Source: an uncultured Neomegalonema sp. (GTDB taxonomy: Bacteria; Pseudomonadota; Alphaproteobacteria; Rhodobacterales; Rhodobacteraceae). From it: a stretch of DNA of 35,108 bases. Positions 7,843-15,566 of the stretch are shown piece by piece (the first letter of the stretch is position 1; each line of letters starts with the position of its first letter). The notes below the pieces were generated by a model. The model was not told the origin of the DNA, ran no database searches, and saw nothing but the letters and a program-made list of their open reading frames with translations. The stretch covers positions 1 to 35,108 of the forward strand of contig CALFVD010000082.1 in NCBI GenBank assembly GCA_937928005.1. The letters run 5' to 3'. The translations under genes were made by a program, and so were the position numbers.

Positions 7843-9357
7843 CCCCACGTATTCGTCGCGCAGAGCGTTTTTCTGGACCTTGCCCATCGTGTTGCGAGGC
7901 AAGGCGTCGAGGATCACCACCGCCTTGGGCTGCTTGAATTTGGCCAGCTCACCCGCAAGCGCGGCGCGCACCGCATCGGGGTCCACCGTTTTGCCAGTGC
8001 GCGGCACGACCGCCGCGACAACGCCCTCGCCAAAGTCAGGGTGGGGGACGCCGAAAACTGCCGACTCATTCACCCCCGGCAGATCGTCGATCAGCCCTTC
8101 GATCTCTTTGGGATAGATATTGTAGCCGCCCGAAATGATCAGGTCTTTCGAGCGCCCGACGATGGTGACGTAGCCGTCCTCCGAGATGGTGCCCAGATCG
8201 CCGGTGATGAAAAAGCCGTCTTCGCGAAACTCTTCCGCCGTTTTCTCCGGCAAGCGCCAATAGCCCTTGAAGACATTCGGCCCGCGCACTTCGATGCCGC
8301 CGATCTCACCCGCCGCCAACGGCGTACCGTCCTCGCCTACGACCCGCACCTCGATTTCGGGTAGCGGATGACCCACCGTGCCGGGCCGCCGCTCGCCGTC
8401 ATAGGGGTTCGAGGTGTTCATCGCCGTCTCGGTCATGCCATAGCGTTCGAGGATCGCATGGCCCGTGCGCGCGGTCCATTCGCGGTGCGTCTCGGCCAGC
8501 AGCGGGGCCGAGCCGCTAACAAACAGGCGCATCCCCGCCGCCACCTCGCGCATCAGGCCGTCATGGGCCAGCAAGCGCGTGTAGAAGGTCGGCACGCCCA
8601 TCATCGCCGTGGCGGTCGGCATCAGACGCAGGATCGTATCGGGGTCGAATTTCGGTAGGAAGATCATGGCGTTACCCGCATTCAGCGACACATTCATCGC
8701 CACAAACAGGCCATGGGCATGAAAAATCGGCAGGGCGTGGATCAACACATCATCGCTGGTAAATCGCCAGTAATCGCGCAGCGTCTCGGCATTGCTGGCC
8801 AGATTCGCATGGGTCAGCATCGCCCCCTTCGAGCGCCCCGTCGTGCCGGAGGTATAGAGGATGCAGGCCAGATCATCCGCCTCGCGCGGCACCACGGCAA
8901 AGCCCTCCCCCGCGCGACCCACCGCCTCGGCCAACGTGCCAGCGCCATCGGCGGCCACCGTCAGAACCGCGCCCTTGGCCAGCCCACGCACGACCGCCTC
9001 ACCCGCCGGATCACAGACGACCAACGTAGGCTCCGCATCGCTTATGAAATGTTCCAACTCGCGGGCGGTATAGCCCGTATTTAGCGGCACAAACACCGCC
9101 CCCGCCAGCACCGCGCCCAGATAGACGGCCATGACCTCAACGGATTTTTCCGCCTGCACCATCACCCGATCACCGGGGGCGACACCCTGCGCCACCAGCG
9201 CATTCGCGTATCGCTCGGCCAGTGCAAAGACCGCCCCGAAAGGGAGCCGCAGCCCCCGGTCATGCAGATCAACGCAGAGCGCATCCTCGCGCCCAACAGA
9301 CCCCGCGCGCAGGGTATGGGCAAGGTGGTTAGTGCTGTAATCTGATACTGTGTTCAT
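7828..9357 (-). CDS. matB: Malonyl-CoA synthetase-like AMP-forming ligase (MatB)
   Basis: I read 509 residues from ATG 9357; a TTG twelve codons upstream is possible. The adenylate-forming core motifs are present: the P-loop YTSGTTGRSKGAMLTH at about 168-183, FVSGSAPL, RYGMTETAMNTSNPYDGERR, the TGD hinge region in FFITGDLG, and the C-terminal PRNTMGKVQKN with the catalytic Lys. The region after YGMTET, including RPGTVGHPLPEIEVRV, and the length match malonyl-CoA synthetase, which joins malonate to CoA using ATP. No malonyl-CoA decarboxylase or malonate transporter is adjacent, so substrate specificity is an inference. A 57-residue membrane ORF lies 47 bases upstream on the same strand. Confidence 0.85.
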   Translation of the reverse strand: MNTVSDYSTNHLAHTLRAGSVGREDALCVDLHDRGLRLPFGAVFALAERYANALVAQGVAPGDRVMVQAEKSVEVMAVYLGAVLAGAVFVPLNTGYTARELEHFISDAEPTLVVCDPAGEAVVRGLAKGAVLTVAADGAGTLAEAVGRAGEGFAVVPREADDLACILYTSGTTGRSKGAMLTHANLASNAETLRDYWRFTSDDVLIHALPIFHAHGLFVAMNVSLNAGNAMIFLPKFDPDTILRLMPTATAMMGVPTFYTRLLAHDGLMREVAAGMRLFVSGSAPLLAETHREWTARTGHAILERYGMTETAMNTSNPYDGERRPGTVGHPLPEIEVRVVGEDGTPLAAGEIGGIEVRGPNVFKGYWRLPEKTAEEFREDGFFITGDLGTISEDGYVTIVGRSKDLIISGGYNIYPKEIEGLIDDLPGVNESAVFGVPHPDFGEGVVAAVVPRTGKTVDPDAVRAALAGELAKFKQPKAVVILDALPRNTMGKVQKNALRDEYVGLLAQ

Positions 9358-9404
9358 GCCGGTTTGATAGACCGGGCCATTAGGCGACGACAAGCGGAAT
9401 TGGC

Positions 9405-9578
9405 CTATCTACTGATGCTGTAGCCTTCCATCCCTGATCCGGCGACTTCCTTTGGGTCATGGTCCGGGCCACGTTTCGCGGCGTAGTGAATCTGCGGCGC
9501 TGGCACAGCACGCTTATGTGCCCAACGGGCGGCGAGGCCGATGGCGATCAGGACGGTAATGGCGATGATGATTTCCAT
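9405..9578 (-). CDS. Small single-pass membrane protein, 57 residues
   Basis: An open frame runs from ATG 9578 to TAG at 9405. The product starts with one hydrophobic helix, MEIIIAITVLIAIGLAARW, followed by HKRAVPAPQIHYAAKRGPDH and a polar tail ending GMEGYSISR. Positive residues just after the helix predict N-out, C-in topology. AGGG and GGA sequences precede the start, and the gene is co-directional with matB 47 bases downstream, so it probably belongs to that transcript. I do not recognise the family. It might be an accessory of malonate metabolism, but nothing in the sequence shows this. Confidence 0.55.
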   Translation of the reverse strand: MEIIIAITVLIAIGLAARWAHKRAVPAPQIHYAAKRGPDHDPKEVAGSGMEGYSISR

Positions 9579-9632
9579 GTCCGTACCCTATCTCATCATG
9601 CCCGAATACGCGCCGGTGGCCACAACGCAGCA

Positions 9633-10169
9633 TCACGCTGCGGCAGTATCGTGCAGGGGTGCCTCATGGGGCCGATGACCCGTATGGAACCCGCCCTTGC
9701 TGTATCGTTGCAAAGATACGCGGCATCCTGAACGGGGCAGGATAACCCGGTCTGGCGCATCGGCCCGTGCTTCCCGCGTGCAGAAGGTCTGGTAGGCGAG
9801 ATAGCGCAGCAGCTTTCCACCATCGTCAAAACAGGGGGAGAGGTAGAGCGAGTTAAGCATCTCCTCACCCTGTTTCGTATAGTTCAGTATTTCGAGGCTA
9901 ACCTGACGCCGCTCCGCAATCGCATCACGAATTTCTTCGATATCTCGCCTGTCTGTATTGCGACCTTGAAGAAATCGGCAGTTCTGTCCGATAACTTCTT
10001 CACGGCAATGGCCCGTTACGCGGTAGAATTGTTTAGTTGCAAAGATGATAGGCGACGACTTTTGCTCCATATCACAGATAACGGCGCAGGAGGAATAGGT
10101 ATCACTAGCAAGCGTATTCAATTCCACCGCCAAGGAGCAACCATCGAAGGAATAAAGGTCGGATATCAT
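9633..10169 (-). CDS. Short LOV blue-light photoreceptor
   Basis: The 178-residue protein is a PAS/LOV domain with short flanks. The flavin-binding signature GQNCRFLQGRNTD contains the photoactive Cys64, which forms the cysteinyl adduct with FMN in blue light. The flavin-contacting Asn96 (LNYTKQ), Asn106 (MLNSLYLSP) and Gln127 (YLAYQ) are all present, so the photocycle should be intact. The first 30 residues and the last 48, ending HEAPLHDTAAA, belong to no domain I recognise; there is no kinase, HTH or cyclase output. Short LOV proteins act by dimer rearrangement or by binding a partner. It lies on the same strand, 115 bases downstream of the pyk operon, with its own leader. Confidence 0.9.
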   Translation of the reverse strand: MISDLYSFDGCSLAVELNTLASDTYSSCAVICDMEQKSSPIIFATKQFYRVTGHCREEVIGQNCRFLQGRNTDRRDIEEIRDAIAERRQVSLEILNYTKQGEEMLNSLYLSPCFDDGGKLLRYLAYQTFCTREARADAPDRVILPRSGCRVSLQRYSKGGFHTGHRPHEAPLHDTAAA

Positions 10170-10181
10170 GGTGCATTCCAG

Positions 10182-10205
10182 TCATCTGATGGTTTTTACA
10201 GATGA
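10182..10205 (-). promoter_or_regulatory. Inverted repeat in the LOV gene leader
   Basis: TCATCTG (10182-10188) and CAGATGA (10199-10205) are perfect seven-base inverted arms ten bases apart, just upstream of the LOV start at 10169. It could be an operator or an RNA hairpin. No T-run follows in the direction of transcription, so it is not a good terminator. Confidence 0.3.
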
Positions 10206-10284
10206 TGAATCTGGGCAGTTTCGGTTAATATTACGTTATCCGTAGGCGGATCATTTTATCCTTATTGGGCGTATAAGTGCCACC

Positions 10285-10968
10285 TCAATGCAGCACGCGA
10301 TCAACGAGGTCGCAACGCTTCTGAAAGTCCCATCCGCGCATCCGGCGCTTTTGATATTCCTGTCGCAGAATATCGGAGCACATATACGTGTAGCTGCGGT
10401 CACTGACCCTCGCGATCCAGTAATGCCGTCCCGCCACGTCCTGTCGGTAAATGGCCACTCGACGGCTTGGGCTGTTCGGCAATGAGCTCAGCTTCGGATT
10501 GTATGGCCTGACAAAATCCGTTCGCTCGACATCGATACAGGCAATAGGCGGCGGCGGTACGACGAGGGTGTAATGCTCACCATGGTCCGTTTTCCCCCCG
10601 ATGGGCACGTCGCTGAATGTCCTGAACGGCACGAAACGATGTACGCCGGGTTCAAGTTCCTCGATCAATGACCGTAATACGGGGCCAACGTAGAAAGGAC
10701 CGATGAGACTGCTAACACTGTCGGGGAGGAAGCCGCATTTTGGTGCTGTTCTCAACCTCAGTTCATTGCCCGGCGCATCAAGGACTGTGAAGCCATCCAA
10801 CTCTTTAGGTATCAGACGAAACATCATTTGGGCAACAAAGGCGTAGGCACTGTGAGGTTTTTTTTCGCTGTCGATATCTTCGTAACCGGGAAGAATAGCA
10901 TCCACGAGCACAGGACTGCCGTCATTCACATTGCCGACGATGCTGTGAACGTATTTCGCGGGTTTCAT
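10285..10968 (-). CDS. Imm11-like (DUF1629-like) protein
   Basis: The 227-residue protein starts at ATG 10968, which overlaps the stop of the aminotransferase gene as ATGA, so it is translationally coupled. The central part, with GPVLRSLIEELEPGVHRFVPF, a GEHYTLVVP strand and PPPIACIDVERTDFV, followed by AGRHYWIARVSD and MCSDILRQEYQKRRMRGW, resembles the Imm11/DUF1629 family of predicted immunity proteins. I am moderately sure of this match. There is no signal peptide or membrane segment, so it is cytoplasmic. No polymorphic toxin or secretion gene is visible around it, which makes it an orphan in a metabolic operon. Confidence 0.55.
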   Translation of the reverse strand: MKPAKYVHSIVGNVNDGSPVLVDAILPGYEDIDSEKKPHSAYAFVAQMMFRLIPKELDGFTVLDAPGNELRLRTAPKCGFLPDSVSSLIGPFYVGPVLRSLIEELEPGVHRFVPFRTFSDVPIGGKTDHGEHYTLVVPPPPIACIDVERTDFVRPYNPKLSSLPNSPSRRVAIYRQDVAGRHYWIARVSDRSYTYMCSDILRQEYQKRRMRGWDFQKRCDLVDRVLH

Positions 10969-11888
10969 GGGCGTGTCGTATCCGCTTGCACCATCGCCTG
11001 ATACAGGCCGCGCAGGCGCATCGAGAGGGGGCCGGGGAAGGCCGCGCCCATCTTGCGCCCGTCGATCTCGGCCACGGGGGTGACGCCGCCGAAGCTGCCG
11101 GTCATGAAGGCTTCGTCCGCGCCATAGGTATCGACCAGCGAGTAGTTGCGCTCGTGGACGGGGATGCCGTTCTCGCGGCAAAGCCGCACGATATTGCCCC
11201 GCGTGACGCCGTTCATGCAGTAATCGCCGGTGGAGGTCCAAACCTCGCCCTTGCGGACGATGAAGAAATTGCAGGAATTGGTGGTGTTCACGAAGCCATG
11301 GAGGTCGAGCATCAGCCCTTCATCGGCCCCCGCTTTCTCGGCCTGTACCGCCGCCAGCACGCAGTTGAGCTTTGAATGGGAGTTCAGCTTGGCGTCCTGC
11401 GCCATGGGCATCCCGCGTATCTGCGGCACCGTGGCGAGGCGCACGCCCCGGTCGGCCAATGCGGCGACCGGCTTGGAATGCTCCATGATGATAACCATCG
11501 TCGGGCCGAAGCGCGAGAGGTTCGGGTGCTGGAACGGCTTGGCCTTCCGCCCTCGCGTGACCATCAGGCGGGCATGGGCATTCTCGGTCATGCCATTGGC
11601 GCGGCGGGTCATCTCCAGCGCGTCGATGACGCCCGCCCGGTCCATGCCGATATCGAGGTCGATGGATTTTGCCGCCTCGAACAACCGATCAAGATGCGCG
11701 TCGAGAAACGCCCAGCGTTCATTATAGAGCCGCAACCCCTCCCACACGCCATCGCCCAGCATGAAGCCGCTATCGAACACCGATACCTTGGCGGCATCCC
11801 GATGCGCCAATTCCCCATCGACATAGATCTGCACATCCGCGTTGCGGGCATCTTCATCAGCGGCGTGGGTGATGCCTTGTTCAGCCAT
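10965..11888 (-). CDS. Class IV PLP aminotransferase, divergent subfamily
   Basis: The 307-residue protein has the fold-type IV pattern: VSVFDSGFMLGDGVWEGLRLY near residue 36, ARLMVTRG near 106, AKLNSHSKLNCVLAAVQAE near 166, and NGVTRGNIVRLCRENGIPV near 226. The Schiff-base Lys is Lys167 or Lys173. Branched-chain, D-amino-acid and aminodeoxychorismate members carry Glu in GxVxE, which contacts the PLP ring nitrogen; here the motif is GFVNTTNSCNFF, with Asn instead. I recall a subfamily with similar loops but no firm substrate. The start overlaps the pyk stop by one base (TAATG), so pyruvate production and transamination are coupled. Confidence 0.85.
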   Translation of the reverse strand: MAEQGITHAADEDARNADVQIYVDGELAHRDAAKVSVFDSGFMLGDGVWEGLRLYNERWAFLDAHLDRLFEAAKSIDLDIGMDRAGVIDALEMTRRANGMTENAHARLMVTRGRKAKPFQHPNLSRFGPTMVIIMEHSKPVAALADRGVRLATVPQIRGMPMAQDAKLNSHSKLNCVLAAVQAEKAGADEGLMLDLHGFVNTTNSCNFFIVRKGEVWTSTGDYCMNGVTRGNIVRLCRENGIPVHERNYSLVDTYGADEAFMTGSFGGVTPVAEIDGRKMGAAFPGPLSMRLRGLYQAMVQADTTRP

Positions 11889-13336
11889 TAATAGTTGCTC
11901 TCACCCTCATAGATCGCCTGTTCGTCTACGGGTGCGATGCGCAGGATGTTGGTGGTGCCGGGGCGGCCAAAGGGGACGCCTGCGGTGACGGCGATGCGGT
12001 CGCCTTCTTCGGCGATGCCCATCGATTTCGCCGCCCGCGCAGCGGAGACAACCGCCAGTTTGAAGCGCGTCACCTCATCCGAGATAATGCAATGCAAACC
12101 CCAATACATCGTCAGCGCCCGCGCCGTGCCCATGATCGGGGTTAGGGCGATGATGGGGGCATTAGGCCGCTCGCGCGCAGCCAACCGCGCCGTCGTGCCC
12201 GAATGGGTAAAGCAGCATATCGCGCTCACATCCACCGCCTCGGCCACCTCGCGCGCGGCGGCGGTAATCGCGGTCGCCACGCTTGCCTTGGCCGTGGTGC
12301 GCGAGGCATCGATGCTTTGGCGGTATTGTGGATCGGCCTCGACCTTATGCGCCACATCCACCATCGTCGCGACCGCCTCGATCGGGAATTGCCCCGCTGC
12401 GCTTTCCGCCGAGAGCATCACGGCATCCGCGCCCTCATAGATCGCGCCCGCCACATCCGAGATTTCGGCACGGGTCGGAACGGGGCTAGAGATCATGCTC
12501 TCCAACATCTGCGTCGCCACCACCACGGGCTTGCCAACATCGCGACAATCGCGGATCAGCGATTTCTGGATTTTCGGCAGATCGGCGAGATCCATCTCAA
12601 CACCCAGATCACCGCGCGCGACCATGATCCCATCGCTTGCCGCAAGGATGGACGGGAAATCGCGGACGGCGGCGGGTTTCTCCACCTTGGTCATTACCAG
12701 CGCCCGACCTTTGATCAGGCCTTTCGCTTCCTCGATATCGGCGGCGCGCTGCACGAAGGACAGCGCGATCCAATCCGCGCCCAGGTCACAGGCAAATTCA
12801 AGGTCGGAACGGTCCTTCTCAGACAGCGCCGCAACAGGCAGCACCACATCGGGCAGGTTCACGCCCTTACGATCTGAAATCGGCCCCCCGACCAACACTT
12901 CCGTATCAACGGCATCGCCATGGGCGGCGGTGACTTTCATGCGGATTTTGCCATCATTGACGAGGATGGTGGAGCCGGTCGTCAAAGCGCCGAGGATTTC
13001 AGGATGGGGCAAGCGCACGCGAGTCGCATCCCCCGGCGTCTCATCGAGGTCAAAGCGGAATGCCTGCCCAACCTCCAACTCATGCGGCGCATCGGCGAAA
13101 ACCCCACAGCGGATTTTTGGTCCCTGCAAATCGGCCAACACGCCGATGGGGCGGCCCAGCTCATGCTCGATCTCGCGAATCAACTCATAGCGGTCGCGTT
13201 GATCCTCCTGCGTGCCGTGGCTCATATTGAGGCGAAACACATCCACCCCCGTCTCGAACAACGTACGGATCGTCTTACGATCAGAGGAAGACGGGCCAAG
13301 CGTGGCAACGATCTTGACGTTTCTTGACTGGTTCAT
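11888..13336 (-). CDS. pyk: Pyruvate kinase
   Basis: The 482-residue protein starts at ATG 13336, chosen because AGGTGG lies eight bases upstream; a GTG four codons earlier is weaker. It catalyses phosphoenolpyruvate plus ADP to pyruvate plus ATP. Visible signatures are KIVATLGPSS, the substrate region DVFRLNMSHG, DLQGPKIRCG, the active-site VMTKVEKPAAV with the catalytic Lys, the metal site ARGDLGVEMDL, and TQMLESMISSPVPTRAE. The C-terminal allosteric domain (residues about 355-480, with FTHSGTTARLAARERP) is complete. It heads an operon with the aminotransferase and the Imm11-like gene and is divergent from the hydroxyacid dehydrogenase. Confidence 0.98.
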   Translation of the reverse strand: MNQSRNVKIVATLGPSSSDRKTIRTLFETGVDVFRLNMSHGTQEDQRDRYELIREIEHELGRPIGVLADLQGPKIRCGVFADAPHELEVGQAFRFDLDETPGDATRVRLPHPEILGALTTGSTILVNDGKIRMKVTAAHGDAVDTEVLVGGPISDRKGVNLPDVVLPVAALSEKDRSDLEFACDLGADWIALSFVQRAADIEEAKGLIKGRALVMTKVEKPAAVRDFPSILAASDGIMVARGDLGVEMDLADLPKIQKSLIRDCRDVGKPVVVATQMLESMISSPVPTRAEISDVAGAIYEGADAVMLSAESAAGQFPIEAVATMVDVAHKVEADPQYRQSIDASRTTAKASVATAITAAAREVAEAVDVSAICCFTHSGTTARLAARERPNAPIIALTPIMGTARALTMYWGLHCIISDEVTRFKLAVVSAARAAKSMGIAEEGDRIAVTAGVPFGRPGTTNILRIAPVDEQAIYEGESNY

Positions 13337-13477
13337 GGAAAGGGCCACCTGCTCGCTAAAGGTTTGTCATTGGCTGCATAATGCACTTACCAAGAGACAA
13401 GCAAAATATCACGGGGGGTGTACGCGAATTTTTCGTGTCATGGGAGGCCGTCCGACCAATCAGGGAGAACCATCACC

Positions 13478-14431
13478 ATGAAAATCGTCTTTCTCGACCG
13501 GGATACCATCGGGCCGACCGTTACCATTACGCGGCCTCGCTTTGCCCATGAATGGGTCGAGTATGGCAAGACTGCGCCGGAGGAGGTGGCGGGGCGGATC
13601 GGGGATGCGGATATCGTGCTGACGAACAAGGCACCGATCCGGGCCGAGCAGATTGCCGCCGCGCCGAAGCTGAAGATGATCTCTATCGCCGCCACCGGCT
13701 ATGACGTGATCGACGTTCCGGCTTGCAAGGCGCGGGGAATCACTGTGTCGAACGTGCGCGGCTATGCGACCAATACCGTGCCGGAACATGCCTTTGCGCT
13801 GATTCTCGCGCTGCGGCGGTCGATCGTCGGCTATCGGCAGGACGTGATCAATGGCGAGTGGGAGAAATCCGGGCAGTTCTGCTTTTTCACCCATCCGATC
13901 AAGGATCTGGCCGGGTCGCGCCTTGGCATCATGGGCGAGGGGGCGCTGGGGCAGTCGGTGGCGCAGATCGCGCGGGCCTTTGGCATGGAGCCGGTCTTCG
14001 CGGCGCATAAGGGGGCCACGGGTCTGGGGCCGCTCTATACGCCGTGGGACGAGGTGATCGAGACCGCCGATATCCTCACACTGCACGCGCCGCTAATGCC
14101 CGCGACGAAGAACATGATCTCGACGCCGGAATTCGAGGCGATGAAGCGCAAACCGCTTCTCATCAACACCTCGCGCGGCGGTCTGGTGGATGAGGCCGCA
14201 CTGGTCGATGCGCTGGACCGGGGCTTGATTGCGGGGGCGGGTTTCGATGTGCTGACGAAGGAGCCGCCCGCACCCGATAACCCGCTGCTAAAAGTGCTGG
14301 ATCGCCCCAACGTCATCGTTACCCCCCATGTGGCATGGGCAAGCGAGGAGGCGATGCAGACATTATGGAATCAGGTGATCCACCACGTCGAAAACTTCGA
14401 GCAGGGCCAACCATCCAACGTGATCGGGTAA
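13478..14431 (+). CDS. D-2-hydroxyacid dehydrogenase (glycerate dehydrogenase/hydroxypyruvate reductase type)
   Basis: I read 317 residues from ATG 13478, preceded by AGGGAGA; an upstream ATG at 13418 lacks a ribosome site. The NAD-binding fold has LGIMGEGALGQSVAQIARAFG. The catalytic set is present: Arg in NTSRGGLVDEAALVDAL, Glu in the FDVLTKEPP region, and His in VTPHVAWAS. Members reduce hydroxypyruvate, glyoxylate or related 2-keto acids with NAD(P)H. The N-terminal IVLTNKAPI and the overall form are closest to glycerate dehydrogenases. No serine-cycle genes are nearby, so the substrate stays open. It is divergent from pyk and convergent with the methyltransferase. Confidence 0.9.
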   Translation: MKIVFLDRDTIGPTVTITRPRFAHEWVEYGKTAPEEVAGRIGDADIVLTNKAPIRAEQIAAAPKLKMISIAATGYDVIDVPACKARGITVSNVRGYATNTVPEHAFALILALRRSIVGYRQDVINGEWEKSGQFCFFTHPIKDLAGSRLGIMGEGALGQSVAQIARAFGMEPVFAAHKGATGLGPLYTPWDEVIETADILTLHAPLMPATKNMISTPEFEAMKRKPLLINTSRGGLVDEAALVDALDRGLIAGAGFDVLTKEPPAPDNPLLKVLDRPNVIVTPHVAWASEEAMQTLWNQVIHHVENFEQGQPSNVIG

Positions 14432-14444
14432 AGCCTACTTTACC
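14427..14444. terminator. Hairpin covering both convergent stop codons
   Basis: GGTAAAG, a four-base CCTA loop and CTTTACC form a perfect seven-pair stem. It contains the TAA of the dehydrogenase (14429-14431) and the TAG of the methyltransferase (14435-14437). It probably stops transcription from both sides, although there is no T-run. Confidence 0.45.
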
Positions 14445-15337
14445 GCGCGGGCGAAGAGGTTGACGCCCGTAGCATCGCTCTCAACAGTCACGGATGCGGC
14501 ATTGAACCCGGCAGCAATCATCAACCCGGCCATTTCCTCCTCGGTACGGTGAATTAACAGCCATTCCCCGACCAGTTCCATATAAGGCCGCGACGGGTTA
14601 TTCTTCGAGAAATTGCCGACGACCACCTCGCCGCCCTCGGTCATCACGTCCCGCACCTTGCGCAATAGATGTACGGCCATCTTCTCGTTGAGATAGTCAA
14701 ACAGGCCAGCGGACCAGACGATATCGTAGGTTTCCTCCAACCGCATACGGAAGACGTTCTTGTGCAAAAAGGTATAATCTATATTTGGATTCGTCAGGTT
14801 TTTCCGCGCCTTGGCGATAGCATCCGCATCCGCATCGATTAGAGTTAGTCGATTCAATGATCCACCCTGATTGGTGCGCGAAAGGTCACAGGCCGAGCCG
14901 CAACCGAGTGATAGCATAGACCCATACGCTTTTTTTGCCAGAATGTTATGGATATAATCTGCCCTATTACGCACAGCATTTGGGGCCGCCCCAGCATGAA
15001 AGAACTCATCCCATCGAGAAAAACGTTCGTCGCACGAAATAACACGATCATAAATGCGCTCAATCATCTCGAAATCACCCGCATAGCCGCGCGGCTTTGA
15101 ATAGGCGAATCCCTGCATCGTGGCGGTCGTGCGAAAAACCTCGCGATGAGTTTGAAGAAAGAGTTCGAGCGCCCTTATCGGCTTAACCATCTCCGAAAAT
15201 CCATTAACCTCTCGGTAGCAGGCGGAATGGAGACGAGAGAATGTATCCGCAATCGACGCATAATCGTCGATCAGCGGTCCTCCTGCCTTAACAGTATCCT
15301 CAAGAAACTTAACATTTTCTTCCAAGGCATGTGTCAT
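14435..15337 (-). CDS. PhcB-like SAM-dependent methyltransferase
   Basis: The 300-residue protein has a helical N-terminal domain and a C-terminal Rossmann methyltransferase domain. Motif I is MLSLGCGSACDLSR at 141-154, the acidic loop is LTLIDADADAI at 165-174, and a post-motif strand is YDIVWSAGLFDYL. The segment SKPRGYAGDFEMIERIYDRV (80-99) is characteristic of the group annotated as EF (3-hydroxypalmitic acid methyl ester) biosynthesis proteins, to which Ralstonia PhcB belongs. PhcB makes the methyl-ester quorum signal sensed by the PhcS kinase. A membrane histidine kinase is divergently transcribed 229 bases away, which supports a signal-synthase/sensor role. No strong ribosome site precedes the ATG at 15337. 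Confidence 0.75.
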   Translation of the reverse strand: MTHALEENVKFLEDTVKAGGPLIDDYASIADTFSRLHSACYREVNGFSEMVKPIRALELFLQTHREVFRTTATMQGFAYSKPRGYAGDFEMIERIYDRVISCDERFSRWDEFFHAGAAPNAVRNRADYIHNILAKKAYGSMLSLGCGSACDLSRTNQGGSLNRLTLIDADADAIAKARKNLTNPNIDYTFLHKNVFRMRLEETYDIVWSAGLFDYLNEKMAVHLLRKVRDVMTEGGEVVVGNFSKNNPSRPYMELVGEWLLIHRTEEEMAGLMIAAGFNAASVTVESDATGVNLFARAVK

Positions 15338-15566
15338 TTAACAACACTTTTCCCAATTTTGAAGTAACATTTCCTATAGTCGCCCTAAAATTTGATAGTT
15401 GCAACCGCAAATAAGAGTTTACCTTAAAATTTCAACTTTAATACAATTTAAAAATATCCGAATAAACCCCAAGTTGCATCTATTTCTTTTGCTCATCTTA
15501 TTTTCTCAATTCAGTCGGAAATTCTAAAGACATTTTTCCTACAGTGGACGGATCACTTGGAAGTGG
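15338..15566. promoter_or_regulatory. AT-rich divergent promoter region of the methyltransferase and kinase
   Basis: These 229 bases are much richer in A and T than the surroundings and must hold promoters for both divergent genes. They include an eight-base palindrome GTTGCAAC (15398-15405), a second copy of its AGTTGCA half (15472-15478), and two TAAAATTT boxes. No clear -35/-10 pair stands out. The repeated half sites are candidate regulator-binding positions. Confidence 0.5.
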
